From assembly GCF_042688385.1 (NCBI RefSeq), contig NZ_JBHUPY010000026.1, forward strand, positions 1 to 64,000: a DNA stretch of 64,000 nt, in the 5' to 3' direction. This document shows positions 49,345 to 59,600 of this stretch, in pieces. The DNA is from Herpetosiphon sp042688385 (GTDB taxonomy: Bacteria; Chloroflexota; Chloroflexia; Chloroflexales; Herpetosiphonaceae). The position numbers and the translations under genes were made by a program. Positions within the stretch are counted from its first letter, which is position 1. Each line of letters starts with the position of its first letter. The notes beneath the pieces are model-generated. The model ran no database searches and was not told the origin of the DNA. It worked only from the letters and a program-made list of their open reading frames with translations.

Positions 49345-51555
49345 ATGCAGACAGAACATTCCGATCTCCTTCCACGATATACCACTGCGCTCATTGGGCG
49401 TGATGCTGAAACTGCTGAAATTGGGGCCTTACTGACCCAAGGCCAGCGCTTAATTAATTTGGTTGGCGCAAGTGGCGCAGGCAAAACACGCTTGGCCGTC
49501 GATTGTGCCCGATTCTATGCAGACCACTTTGCTGGCGGCAGTTTTTTTGTCTCATTGGTGCCGATTCGGGCGGCTGGCCTGGTATTGGCCACAATTGCCG
49601 AAAGCCTTGGCATTGCCCCAACCAGCGATCAGCCATTAATCGCGACGATTGCTCATTATTTTGCCCCCCAACCAAGCCTCTTAATTCTCGATAATATCGA
49701 TCATGTGATTGAAGCTGCTTCTGATGTGCAAGCCTTGGTGGCAGCAGTGCCTCAATTAACAGTCTTGGTAACCAGCCAAGTAGCTTTGAATGTGGCTGCT
49801 GAAACGATCTATCGCGTGCCATTATTGAGTGTTCCGGCGGCAGATGCCCATTTGAGTGCTGACGAAATTATGCAATATGGCGCGGTGCAGTTGTTTAGCG
49901 AACGCTTGCGCCGTTTGCAGCCGATGCTCAAATTCGACCAAACCCAAGCCCAAGCAATTGCCGAAATGTGTCGTTTGGTGCAAGGCTTGCCCTTGGCGGT
50001 GGAATTGGTTGCGAGCCATAGCCGTAGCTTGCCGCCCTCGGATTTAGTGCGCATGGTGCGTCATCATTTGCGCTTAGGCGCTGCCATGGTTGATAAAAAT
50101 AGCACCATGCAACGCAAAGAAATTTTGTGGCCGGTGCTCGATTGGTGCTATCGGCTGCTTTCGCCGACGCTGCAAGTTTTGTTTATTCGCTTGGGGATTT
50201 TTCGCGGCAGCTGGACGCTGGAATCAGCTGAGGCGATTTGCGCTGGGATTCCTGATGTGCCAATTAATGTGGTCGAAGGCTTGCAGACCTTGGTCGATAA
50301 ATCATTGGTGCAACTCGAAACCTTGCCCAATGGCGAGCAGCGCTATCTGATGCTGGATGCTGTGCACTCGTATGCTGAAGGGCGTTTGCAACGGCGACGG
50401 GAAGCCAACCATCTGCAACGTTTATATAGCGCCTATTTTACCCACTTGGCCGAAAGTGCCGAGAAACCATTGCTCGGAGCCGAACAACCGCTGTGGATGG
50501 CGCGCTTGCAAAGCGATATTTACAACTTGCGTTCGGTGCTCGATTGGGCGGTCGAGCAACATCCTGCCACGGCCTTGCGAATTGCTGGCTCGCTCTGGTT
50601 ATTTTGGTTTACCAAAGGCTATGCCCAAGAAGCCCGAGCGTGGATTGGCCAAGCATGGCTGCGCGAGCACGAAGTTGAGCCAGCGGTGCGCGCCAAAGCC
50701 GCGATTGCCGCAGGCATTTGTGCCCAATATTTTGCCGATCACGCTGATGCTAGACTGTGGTATGAGCGTGGTCAAGCCTTGTTTAAACAAGTTGGCGATA
50801 GTTTTGGCGAAATCCGCGCTTGGCACAACCTAGCATCATTAGCCTATCAACAACGCCATTATCAACAAGCAGTTGAACTTGGCGAGGATGTTGTGGCGCG
50901 TTGGCGGGCAATTAATGATCATTCTGGCGAGGCAGCAGCGCTCGGCAATTTGGCAAGTGCCTACATTGGTTTGGGCCGTTTTGATGATGCTGAACGTTGC
51001 TATCAGCAAAGTTTGCAAATTAATCGCACAATTGGCCATCAAGTTGGGATTATTCTCTGTCAGAGTTCGCGCGGCATTTTGGCATGTGCGATTGATAATT
51101 TGGCATTGGCCGAACAAGTGCTTGATGAATCGCTGAATCTGGCCTTGCAAAACGATGCTCGCAATCTCATTCCTGGGGTGCAAGGCTCGTTGGCACGGGT
51201 TTGGTATAAGTATGGTCAACAGCAGCGTGCTTTTCAGCTGTTGCGGCCAGTCTTCGATCTTCAGGCTCAAATCCAAAACTTGGAGCAATCAGGCGATGAA
51301 ATGTTGACGCTGGCAGCGATTCTGGCGGAGCAGTATCCCAATTTGGCCAACCAAGCCTTGGCATTTGCTGAACGTATGCAAGACCCTTACAATCAGGAGC
51401 ATCAACCTGATCCTGCTTCGTTGCGCGAGTTTGAACGGATTGCGGCACGCGTTGCTCAGTTTGCTGGCGAACCAACCCCGCCAGCACATTTGCCAACAAT
51501 TAGTGAATTTCTCGATCTGGTCGATCAAACGGTTGATCCACGGGTGTTGGGCTAG
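49345..51555 (+). CDS. STAND ATPase with TPR repeats
   Basis: The protein has 736 residues. The NB-ARC/AAA-like ATPase module (15-330) has P-loop GASGAGKTRLA, Walker B LLILDNIDHV and GLPLAVEL. Residues 400-680 are TPR repeats (GEIRAWHNLASLAYQQRHYQ, GEAAALGNLASAYIGLGRFD, GHQVGIILCQSSRGIL). Unlike most regulators of this type it has no DNA-binding or enzymatic effector domain at either end, so it needs a partner or acts as a scaffold. No Shine-Dalgarno is evident before the ATG. Related STAND proteins act in signalling and in antiviral defence; nothing nearby supports the latter. Confidence 0.82.
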   Translation: MQTEHSDLLPRYTTALIGRDAETAEIGALLTQGQRLINLVGASGAGKTRLAVDCARFYADHFAGGSFFVSLVPIRAAGLVLATIAESLGIAPTSDQPLIATIAHYFAPQPSLLILDNIDHVIEAASDVQALVAAVPQLTVLVTSQVALNVAAETIYRVPLLSVPAADAHLSADEIMQYGAVQLFSERLRRLQPMLKFDQTQAQAIAEMCRLVQGLPLAVELVASHSRSLPPSDLVRMVRHHLRLGAAMVDKNSTMQRKEILWPVLDWCYRLLSPTLQVLFIRLGIFRGSWTLESAEAICAGIPDVPINVVEGLQTLVDKSLVQLETLPNGEQRYLMLDAVHSYAEGRLQRRREANHLQRLYSAYFTHLAESAEKPLLGAEQPLWMARLQSDIYNLRSVLDWAVEQHPATALRIAGSLWLFWFTKGYAQEARAWIGQAWLREHEVEPAVRAKAAIAAGICAQYFADHADARLWYERGQALFKQVGDSFGEIRAWHNLASLAYQQRHYQQAVELGEDVVARWRAINDHSGEAAALGNLASAYIGLGRFDDAERCYQQSLQINRTIGHQVGIILCQSSRGILACAIDNLALAEQVLDESLNLALQNDARNLIPGVQGSLARVWYKYGQQQRAFQLLRPVFDLQAQIQNLEQSGDEMLTLAAILAEQYPNLANQALAFAERMQDPYNQEHQPDPASLREFERIAARVAQFAGEPTPPAHLPTISEFLDLVDQTVDPRVLG

Positions 51556-51590
51556 CATTTTCAATACTTGGCTTGTGAAAGAAGTGATGG

Positions 51591-51825
51591 CCCAGTTCCT
51601 AGCGCACAGGTGTACTGGTTCATTAGGTTGACAACCATGTTCCCTCACTCCCCAGCCCCCTCGCCCACTGAACGTGGGCGAGGGGGAGCACCCGTTTTCA
51701 CCACGCAGTGCGGCAGAACCACGCGATTAAAGCCCCTCTCCCGCCACGTGGGAGAGGGGTTGGGGTGAGGGGATCAAGCTGCCGTTAACGCAATGAACCA
51801 GTACACCTAGCGCACAGGAACTGGG
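51591..51825. repeat. palindromic element, copy 5, with 34-bp terminal inverted repeats
   Basis: The 130-bp core (51640-51772) lies inside inverted repeats 51591-51624 and 51792-51825. The outer 10 bp (CCCAGTTCCT/AGGAACTGGG) and inner 16 bp match perfectly. The 8-9 bp between them (AGCGCACA) is in the same orientation on both sides, as if flipped once. The whole has a MITE-like appearance but no target-site duplication is obvious. Confidence 0.8.
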
Positions 51826-51843
51826 CTTTAGTGATGGTACTCA

Positions 51844-52890
51844 TTAAACAACTTCGATGAGTTGCTGTTCAATGATCTCGCCAATGGGCCAAAGTGGGTC
51901 GCCTGCTTGGGCAAATTGTTGTTCGAGTGCAGCCGCATGCTCAGCAGCCACCGCAATCAATAATCCCCCAGAGGTTTGTGGATCGTACAATAAGGCTTGA
52001 TGCGCCAGATCAACTGTTTCAGCATAGTGCACCTGGATTTGTTGCTCGACATAAGCGCGATTGGTATGCAAGCCACCAGGCATGATGCCTGCTTGGGCGT
52101 AGCGATAGGCTCCTTGGAGCAGCGGCAATGCTTGGCTATTAATCCGCAGCCCAACCTTGCTATTGCGCGCCAACTCCAAGCCATGGCCAAGCAAGCCAAA
52201 GCCGGTAATATCGGTGGCGCTACGAATGCTGCCAAGCGCTGCGATATGTTCCGCCGCTCGTCGATTGAGTTTGAGCATGCTCTCAATCGCCAGTTCAAGA
52301 TCGGCTGGATCGCCAACTTGACGCTTGCTGGCGGTGCTGATCACACCTGTGCCAAGTGCTTTGGTCAAATAGAGTTGGTCGCCTGCTTGAGCTTGAGCTT
52401 TGCGGGTAATCAGCGCGGGATCGATTAAGCCAGTCACGCAGAGGCCATATTTTGGCTCATTATCAATAATCGTATGGCCGCCAGCCAACACTGCTCCTGC
52501 TTCGGCAACTTTATCTGCGCCGCCTTGCATAAGTGCCTGAATAATGGTTGGCGATAGATCGCGTGGAAAGCCTGCAATTGCCAAGGCCAAAATTGGCTTG
52601 CCGCCCATTGCATAAATATCGCTCAATGCGTTCGCAGCTGCAATCGCCCCAAAACTATAAGGGTCGTCAACAATCGGTGGAAAGAAATCCACTGTTTGGA
52701 CTAAAGCTTGCTGCTGATTGAGTTGATAAACCGCCGCATCATCGCTGACATCGAGGCCAACTAACAGCTGCGGACTGGTTGGTAAGCGCAAGCTACTAAT
52801 TAAATTGCTGAGAGCACCTGCCCCCATTTTGGCCGCTCAGCCAGCGCAAGAAGCAAGCTCGGTCAGCCGAATTTGGTCGCGATCTGCCAT
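51844..52890 (-). CDS. selD: selenophosphate synthetase containing selenocysteine (UGA at codon 18)
   Basis: The protein has 348 residues and makes selenophosphate from selenide and ATP. Reading through a TGA at 52839-52837 joins MADRDQIRLTELASCAG to AAKMGAGALSNLI, restoring the normal SelD N-terminus with selenocysteine (U18) at the catalytic position and the essential Lys just after (AAK). The conserved glycine-rich and metal motifs follow (VGLDVSDDAAVYQL, VQTVDFFPPIVDDPY, AANALSDIYAMGGKP). Exactly 11 nt after the TGA is a hairpin GGGGGC-AGGT-GCTCTC, like the bacterial SECIS. A gene call starting at 52827 would lose the active site. The ATG at 52890 has only a weak TAGG upstream. Confidence 0.92.
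52809..52839 (-). promoter_or_regulatory. bSECIS element and UGA(Sec) codon of selD
   Basis: On the minus strand TGA (52839-52837) is followed by 11 nt, then stem GGGGGC (52825-52820), loop AGGT, and GCTCTC (52815-52810), with one more T-A pair below. The distance and the GGU loop match the SECIS that SelB binds in E. coli fdhF. Confidence 0.85.
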
Positions 52891-52969
52891 GATTTTGCCT
52901 ACAATCAACCGGGATTAAAGAATTTTAGAAATGCAAGTGGTTAATATTATACACATATTAAGAATCGCG

Positions 52970-52975
52970 TATAAT
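52970..52975 (+). promoter_or_regulatory. -10 of the LVIVD/PKD protein gene
   Basis: TATAAT in CGCGTATAATAGGG lies 60 nt before the start codon; TTAAGA about 8-13 bp upstream is too close to be a good -35. The sequence before it is AT-rich. Confidence 0.5.
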
Positions 52976-53034
52976 AGGGCATCTCCAAAGGCGGCCCCTA
53001 TTTTCTCCGATGGTCCTAACAGTGAGGTTCTGGC

Positions 53035-55059
53035 ATGCACACACACAATGGACGTTGGTCGCGTTCGTTAGCGGTCGGTTTTGCAGTGGTGGCAGCGTTT
53101 GTGTTAGCACCAATTGCTTCGATTTCGGCGCATAGCAACCATGATCATAAGATCTATGTTGCGCCGTTCGGCAGAGATGAAGGTGATTGTTCGAAGATTT
53201 GGCAGCCCTGTTTAACCATCGAATATGCGATTAATCGTGGCACTGGCAAGGGCGACGAAATTCGGGTTGCTGCTGGTGATTATCAATTTGATGCGCGTTC
53301 GGTTGGTTTATTGCTGAGCCGCCAAATTCCGGTGCGCGGTGGCTATAGCGCCCGCGATAATTTTACCCAGCAAGATCCCAACGCCAACCCAACCTATGTG
53401 GCAGGCATTCCGACGCGCTACCGTGAAAAGTTGGCAGCGATTGGTTTTGCGCGGGTTGAAGATCGCGATGGGCTAAATTCAGTTGAACTTGATCGAATTC
53501 AAATTCCAAGCGAATTGGAAACCCCAAGCGCCGCCCAACCCTGTGTCAATGGCATGGCAGGGATTTTTGAATGTAAAGGAATTGACTTTTTGGGTAGTGT
53601 TCCACTCTCAAACTTTAAGGTCAATAATGTCGGGGCAACCGATGGCAGCAATCTGTGGGGCCACGTCGATCTCAACACCAATCGCGAATATGCGGTTATT
53701 GGGGTCAACAACGGCACAGGCGTAGTTGACGTAACAGATCCGACCAATCCAGTTGTGATTGGCACCGTGCCAGGCAATAACTCACAATGGCGCGAAGTGA
53801 AGGTCTATCAATACTTCAACACCACCCAAAATCGCTGGAATGCCTATGCTTACCTTTCGACCGAAAATCGCAGCCAAGGCTTGCAGATCGTTGATCTGAA
53901 CCACTTGAGCGATCCCAATCCTTCGGTGAGTTTGGCAGCAACCTACACCGCTGATTTTGGCTCATCGCACACGGTGTACATCAAAAACGTCGATTACAGT
54001 ACCAATGTGGCCTTGCCCGGCAAAACTGCTGCGCTCTACATGAACGGCGTGGGCAAAAACGGCAGCCGCTTGAGCTCAGGCGTGTTCCGTGCGTTTGATA
54101 TTAGCAATCCACTTACGCCGCAAATTATTGATAGTGGCGTGCCAGATACGAATGTCAGCTACACCCACGACGATACCAGTATGATTATTACCGATTCGCG
54201 AACCTCGGCATGTGCTCCTGGTCACCAAGCCTCGTGCGAAATCATGTTTGATTTCAGCGAGTCGTCGGTCGAAATTTGGGATATTACCAATTCGGCCAAC
54301 CCATTCCACATTAGCTCACGGCCTTATTCGGGCAGCGGCTACACCCACTCAGGCTGGTATAGCGACGATAAAATGTACGTTTTCATCCAAGATGAATTGG
54401 ATGAATCAAATCAAGGCCATAACACCCGCGTGCGCACGATGGATATTCACGATTTGGATAACCCAACCATCAGCGCAGTTTGGGATGGCCCAACCAAAGC
54501 AATCGATCACAACGGCTATACGATCGATAACGACTACTACATGTCGAATTACTTGCGTGGTTTGACGATTTTGGATGTAACCAACCCTAATAGCATCCAA
54601 GAATCAGCGTTTATTGATACCTATCCGGGGAGCAATGCTGCCAACTTTGATGGTGCTTGGGGCGTTTATCCCTACTTGCCAAGCGGCACGTTGCTGATTA
54701 GCGATATTTCGCGTGGCTTGATTATGGTGCGTAAATCGGCACCTCCAGCCCAAGCTGTTGCAGGCTTGGCAGTAAGCAACGATGGCCCAACGGTTGTTGG
54801 CCAAGCTACCAATTTCGCGGCCACGATTACTGCTGGCACGAATGTCAGTTATGTTTGGAATTTTGGTGATGCTTCAACGGATGTGACAACCACAACCACC
54901 AGCTTGAGCCATACCTACGCTACGATTGGCAACTACACGGTTACGGTGCGCGCAAGCAACACCACCAACTCGCTTTCAGCAAGCACAACCGTCGTGGTTG
55001 AAGCACCAGCCCAAGTGCAATGGTCGCTTTGGTTGCCCTACGCAATTCGCGCTGAATAA
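53035..55059 (+). CDS. secreted LVIVD-repeat protein with PKD domain
   Basis: The protein has 674 residues. The signal peptide spans about 1-32. A short right-handed-helix-like start (IYVAPFGRDEGDCSKIWQPC, then LTIEYAINRGTGKGDEIRVA) is followed by a beta-propeller of LVIVD-type repeats (GTGVVDVTDPTNPVVIGTVP, GLQIVDLNHLSDPNPSV, GLTILDVTNPNSIQESAFID), as in choice-of-anchor-B proteins. A PKD domain (VSYVWNFGDAS, HTYATIGNYTVTVRA) precedes the final tag WSLWLPYAIRAE. It is probably displayed on the cell surface or secreted and may bind sugars or proteins. A bidirectional terminator follows. Confidence 0.87.
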   Translation: MHTHNGRWSRSLAVGFAVVAAFVLAPIASISAHSNHDHKIYVAPFGRDEGDCSKIWQPCLTIEYAINRGTGKGDEIRVAAGDYQFDARSVGLLLSRQIPVRGGYSARDNFTQQDPNANPTYVAGIPTRYREKLAAIGFARVEDRDGLNSVELDRIQIPSELETPSAAQPCVNGMAGIFECKGIDFLGSVPLSNFKVNNVGATDGSNLWGHVDLNTNREYAVIGVNNGTGVVDVTDPTNPVVIGTVPGNNSQWREVKVYQYFNTTQNRWNAYAYLSTENRSQGLQIVDLNHLSDPNPSVSLAATYTADFGSSHTVYIKNVDYSTNVALPGKTAALYMNGVGKNGSRLSSGVFRAFDISNPLTPQIIDSGVPDTNVSYTHDDTSMIITDSRTSACAPGHQASCEIMFDFSESSVEIWDITNSANPFHISSRPYSGSGYTHSGWYSDDKMYVFIQDELDESNQGHNTRVRTMDIHDLDNPTISAVWDGPTKAIDHNGYTIDNDYYMSNYLRGLTILDVTNPNSIQESAFIDTYPGSNAANFDGAWGVYPYLPSGTLLISDISRGLIMVRKSAPPAQAVAGLAVSNDGPTVVGQATNFAATITAGTNVSYVWNFGDASTDVTTTTTSLSHTYATIGNYTVTVRASNTTNSLSASTTVVVEAPAQVQWSLWLPYAIRAE

Positions 55060-55079
55060 CTTTATTCCTTTGGAGATCA

Positions 55080-55107
55080 CAAAGCGGGGCATGCGCCCCG
55101 CTTTTGT
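55080..55107. terminator. bidirectional terminator
   Basis: AAAGCGGGGC and GCCCCGCTTT pair perfectly around ATGC, followed by T's. It lies between the convergent surface-protein and arginase genes. Confidence 0.9.
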
Positions 55108-55118
55108 TGTTGTTTGAT

Positions 55119-56045
55119 TTAGAGCGCGGTGCGGGGTTGTTGTTTGTGCCAAACCCGCTTGCCAAGTGCTGAAAGCGCAATTTCAACCGCAACCGTCGCC
55201 GTGCGATTGCGATCGTCGAGTATCGGATTGACTTCGACAATATCGAGCCCAATCATGCGCCCCGATTCGGCAATGAGCTCCGCTGCCAAGTGGGCTTCGC
55301 GGTAGGTTATACCGCCTGGAACTGGTGTACCAACGCCTGGCGCAACTGCTGGATCAAGCACATCAAGGTCGAAGCTGACGTAAAAACCATCGCGGCCTTG
55401 ATTGGCAACGCTGATTGCCCGCACCATGGTTTCATACATGCCATAGCGATCAATATATTCGGTGGCAAACACCTGCACGCCAGCTTCAGTTAAGAGTTGG
55501 CGTTCCTCAGGGTCGAGATCGCGCACCGCGACCAAGGCCACATGATGCGGATTGATCATCGAATTTGCCAAGCGCTGGCCGCTCAAATGGATTAAACGTT
55601 CGTCGCCATAGCCACACAGCGCCGCCAAGGGCATGCCATGAATATTGCCCGATGGCGAAGTGCTGGGAATATTAAAATCGCCGTGAGCATCGATCCAGAG
55701 CACCCCAATATCACGATTGTGAGCAGCACCGCTGACCGAGCCTAAGCCAATGCTATGGTCGCCGCCGAGCACAACTGGCACATGGCCTTGGCTACACGAT
55801 TGGTCAACTTCGCTGGCTAATTGAACTAAGGTATCGCGGATTGGCTCGAAATAGCGCAAGGTGAGGTCGCCCACGGGTAGGGTTTCGGCAATACTGGCCG
55901 TCAGGTTGCCTCGATCAATGACGGTATGACCAAGCTCCTCTAATTGTGGACGTAAGCCTGCATAACGAATTGCGCTTGGTCCCATGTCCACGCCACGCCG
56001 CCCTTGACCCAAATCGAGCGGGACACCGATAAGATCGATTAGCAC
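55119..56045 (-). CDS. rocF: arginase
   Basis: The protein has 308 residues and hydrolyses arginine to ornithine and urea. The manganese ligands are in LGGDHSIGLGS, WIDAHGDFN and SFDLDVLDPAVAPGVGTPV. The N-terminus LIGVPLDLGQGRRGVDMGPSA is arginase-like, not agmatinase-like. The start is GTG with AGGAGG 5 nt upstream. No other arginine catabolism gene is adjacent. Confidence 0.93.
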   Translation of the reverse strand: MLIDLIGVPLDLGQGRRGVDMGPSAIRYAGLRPQLEELGHTVIDRGNLTASIAETLPVGDLTLRYFEPIRDTLVQLASEVDQSCSQGHVPVVLGGDHSIGLGSVSGAAHNRDIGVLWIDAHGDFNIPSTSPSGNIHGMPLAALCGYGDERLIHLSGQRLANSMINPHHVALVAVRDLDPEERQLLTEAGVQVFATEYIDRYGMYETMVRAISVANQGRDGFYVSFDLDVLDPAVAPGVGTPVPGGITYREAHLAAELIAESGRMIGLDIVEVNPILDDRNRTATVAVEIALSALGKRVWHKQQPRTAL

Positions 56046-56436
56046 AAGAACCTCCTAGTAATGTCACTTTCATGCAGCATCGAATGAAAGTCTGTTGCTA
56101 TTCTAGCGCATGGCGTGGGTTTTCGGCTAAATTGCTCGAAATATTGGGTCGGCACAGGCTTAATTCTTAAAAAACCGTGCGCACAAAAAACCAACCATAT
56201 GCTGTAATAGAGTTACTTGATAGGCAGATGCTGTGATCATAAGCGGCTTGAACAGCGCTTGAGTGTGTGGATGTGCTGTAATGGGCCGAAAGGTTAAATA
56301 GATTTAACTTTTATCACCCATGTTTCACCCATAAGGTGGAGCGTGGCTCCTCACAGAAATAGCGCCTGAGTATAGGCCATAATTCCCACGACAAGCATGC
56401 TGCTATGCGCTATAGTTCACAATCAGAGGACGAGTT
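56046..56436. other. spacer upstream of the first giant surface protein
   Basis: No clear gene is present. A TAATGGGCCGAAAGG motif (56279) resembles motifs before two other exported-protein genes (21904 and 40934). CACCCATGTTTCACCCATAAGGTGG (in part) around 56317 and GGAGCGTGGCTCC (56338-56350) could form small hairpins. Confidence 0.4.
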
Positions 56437-56574
56437 ATGAGCGTTATGCCATCTGGTGTATGGCTGCAATTGTTAAGATGTCACCACATTCCCATGCAAC
56501 GTGACCTGTCGCTTGACATGCCTCGCAGATTTCGGCACGATCATAGGCGTAGCACCAGCAAGAATTTGGCATAG
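56437..56574 (+). CDS. candidate 45-residue ORF upstream of a giant secreted protein
   Basis: ATG at 56437 has AGAGGA 7 nt upstream and the frame is open to TAG at 56572. The peptide is basic, with many Arg and His, and is not recognised. It ends 42 nt before the next start and might be a leader peptide. Chance ORF remains possible. Confidence 0.3.
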   Translation: MSVMPSGVWLQLLRCHHIPMQRDLSLDMPRRFRHDHRRSTSKNLA

Positions 56575-56616
56575 CAGGTTGATCTGCGCTCGCTCATGTT
56601 CTCGAAAGGATTTGTG

Positions 56617-59600
56617 ATGATCAAACGACAGTTTCATGCCCGTGTGGTTGTGATGATAGTGCTCTTCAGTCTGTTGACTGGGGGGTGGTTGCTGCAACCA
56701 GCGACTCATGATGCCGCCGCTCAAACGCGCTCGACAATTCAATATAGTTATAATGCTGAGCGCCAACATGTACATTCTGGCAGCATTAGTTTTTTTCGCC
56801 AAACAATTTTCAATTCCAGCTCTGCATTAACTGGTGCTTCGCTCTTCGATAGCCCAACTGGCATGGTTTTTGGCCCCGATGGCCGCTTGTATGTCAGCCA
56901 ATTCAATGGGCGGATTTTTGCAATTACGCTCAATCCAACCACCCATCAAGCAACTGCGGTTCAAGTTATCGAAACTATCTACAATTATCCCAATACCAAT
57001 GAAGATGGCTCGCCAGCAACTGGGGTTAATGGCCGCCAACTGATTGGGGTTTTGTTTGATCCAGCCTCAACCCCAGCGAACATGATTTTGTATGTTTCGC
57101 ATAGCGACCCACGCTATGGCTACAACAGCGATACGACTTCGCAGAAAATCAACACCCGTTCGGGCACGATTAGCAAATTGGTTAGCACCAATAATTTTGC
57201 TACTTCAACCGACATCATCAAAGGCTTGCCCCGCTCACGCGAAAATCACAGCACCAACAGCATTGTCTGGGGGCCAGATGGCTGGATGTATATTTCGTCG
57301 TCGAGCAACACCAACAATGGTGCGCCAAGCGCCCACTTCAGCAATTTGGCCGAATATTATCTCTCGGCGGCAATTTTGCGCGCCAATGTGCGCAGCGCAG
57401 GCTTTCCAAGCGCTGGGATTGATGTTAAAAACGTCAATAGCGCCTCGGCCATGACTCCCTTTGCTGGTCAGTTTGAAATTTATGCAACTGGCTATCGCAA
57501 TGTCTATGATTTTATTTGGCTGAACAATAAGTTGTATGCCAATGTCAACGGCGGTAACGATGGCTATGGCGATACGCCAAGCGCAGCTCAATGTCCTGGT
57601 GGGGTTGAAATTAACCCCCGTTATTTGCCCGATACGCTCAAAATTGTGACCCAAGGCTCGTATGGCGGGCATCCCAACCCAGCCCGTGGCGAATGTGTGC
57701 TCAATAATGGCAATGCTCAAGGCCTGCCAACGCCACCAAACTACAATCCACCAGCCTTGACCTACGATTTCCGGCCATCAACCAACGGCATCACGGCCTA
57801 CATTAGCAATGCCTTTGGTGGCGCGTTGCAAGGCAATTTGATTGTGGCAACTTATGGCCAAAATCAAGATGTTAGCCGCGTACAGCTCGATGCAACTGGC
57901 AAACCAAGCAGCATCCAGACCTTAGCCAAGTTCAATCAACCGCTCGATGTGGTGACCGATGCTAAGGGCGTGATTTACGTGGCCGAATTTGGCAGCGATG
58001 CAATTACCATCCTTGAGCCAGAAGATTTGCCCAATTGTCCGCCGCCGCCGCCATATTCGAGCGCGGTCGATAGCGATAACGATGGCTACTCCGATTTTGA
58101 TGAAGATCAAAATGGCACCAACTTGTGTAGCCGCGCCAGCGTGCCCAACGATTTCGATGGCGATATGCTCTCCGATTTGATTGATCCTGACGATGATAAC
58201 GACGGAATTCTTGATGTCAACGACCAGTTGTATTTTGATGCTGCCAACGGCACGAATACCAAATTGCCGGTTGAATTCAATTGGAATCCTGGCGATGCAC
58301 CATTGGGCAAAGTTGCCAACACGGGCTTTACCGGGGTGCAAATTACCAACGGCGTAACTCGTACTGCCGAAGCCAAAATTGCGGTTGGCGCTGCTGGTGG
58401 TTTTACCAACATCATCACTACCGAAGGCACCAATGCTGGTTCGATCAATACCCAAGCTAATGCTTTGCAATTGGGCTTTGATCCCCATCGCAACTTCCGC
58501 GTCGAAACCCGAATTACGGAAATGTTCCTTGGGCGCACGCCTGAGGGCAATCAAGCGGCGGGCCTGTTCTTTGGCCCCAACCAAGATAACTACGTGAAGT
58601 TGGTGGCGACAGCCAATTTGAATGGCGATGGCACAAGTGGCGACACTGGGTTGCAATTTGCCATGGAAGTTGCAGGCAATCTGCAAATCAACCCAACCAA
58701 TAATAACCCAAGTATCGTTTTGCCTGGTGCAAGCAATATTGACCTGCGCTTAGACGGAAATCCTGCTGCGCAGACCATAACTGCCTACTATAAAACCACT
58801 GGTAACACATGGATATCAATTGGCACGATCAATGTTCCATTGTGGTTCTTCAATACCGGAACCCCAACAGGAATTTTGGCAACCAACCATGGCACACCAA
58901 ACACGATCTCATTTATTTTCGATTTCTTCCGTTTGAGCTATCGCGATATTGTAGCGCGCATCAACAGCGGCGATCGTGATTGGACGACCAACGACGGCGC
59001 TGTTTGGAGTCCTGATACCAACGCCAGCCGCCCATATTCAACTGGTGGTGGCACCTATGTCTTGATTCCAGGGGTTTCGTGCCCGCAAATTTACAATGTG
59101 ACCCGCGACTTTGATCGTTTGTACTGTTCCGAGCGCAATACAGGCGGTTCGCCGGTGCAATACACAATTCCGGTGAGCAGCACTGGAACGTATGCGGTGC
59201 GCTTGCACTTTGCCGAACTCTATTGGGGAACTAATGGGCGGCCAGGGCCGAACCAGCGTAAATTCAATGTCCAAATTGAAGGTACGACCGTGTTGACCAA
59301 TTTTGATATTTTCAGCGAAACTGGCGCAACCTTCCGGCCAATTACCAAGACCTTCACCACCAATATTAGTGATGGAGCGGTCAATATTAGCCTGCCAAGC
59401 GGTCAGCCGGGCAATGTTGATCAAGGCAAAATTTCGGCGATTGAGGTTTGGGGACCAATTCTCAACATTGCCAATGTTACGCCAACGGTCACGCCATCGC
59501 CAACGGCAACCAATACGCCATCGCCGACCGTGACCAATACGCCAACCAACACGCCAACCGTGACGGCTAGCAACACACCAACCAATACCAATACGCCGTC

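Noticed and set aside
51591..51825. Insertion sequence
   Set aside because: There is no transposase ORF; only inverted repeats and the palindromic core are present.
51844..52827. selD starting at the ATG at 52827
   Set aside because: This start drops the catalytic residue and the conserved LTELASCAG segment; the UGA read-through model explains the upstream coding similarity and the SECIS hairpin.
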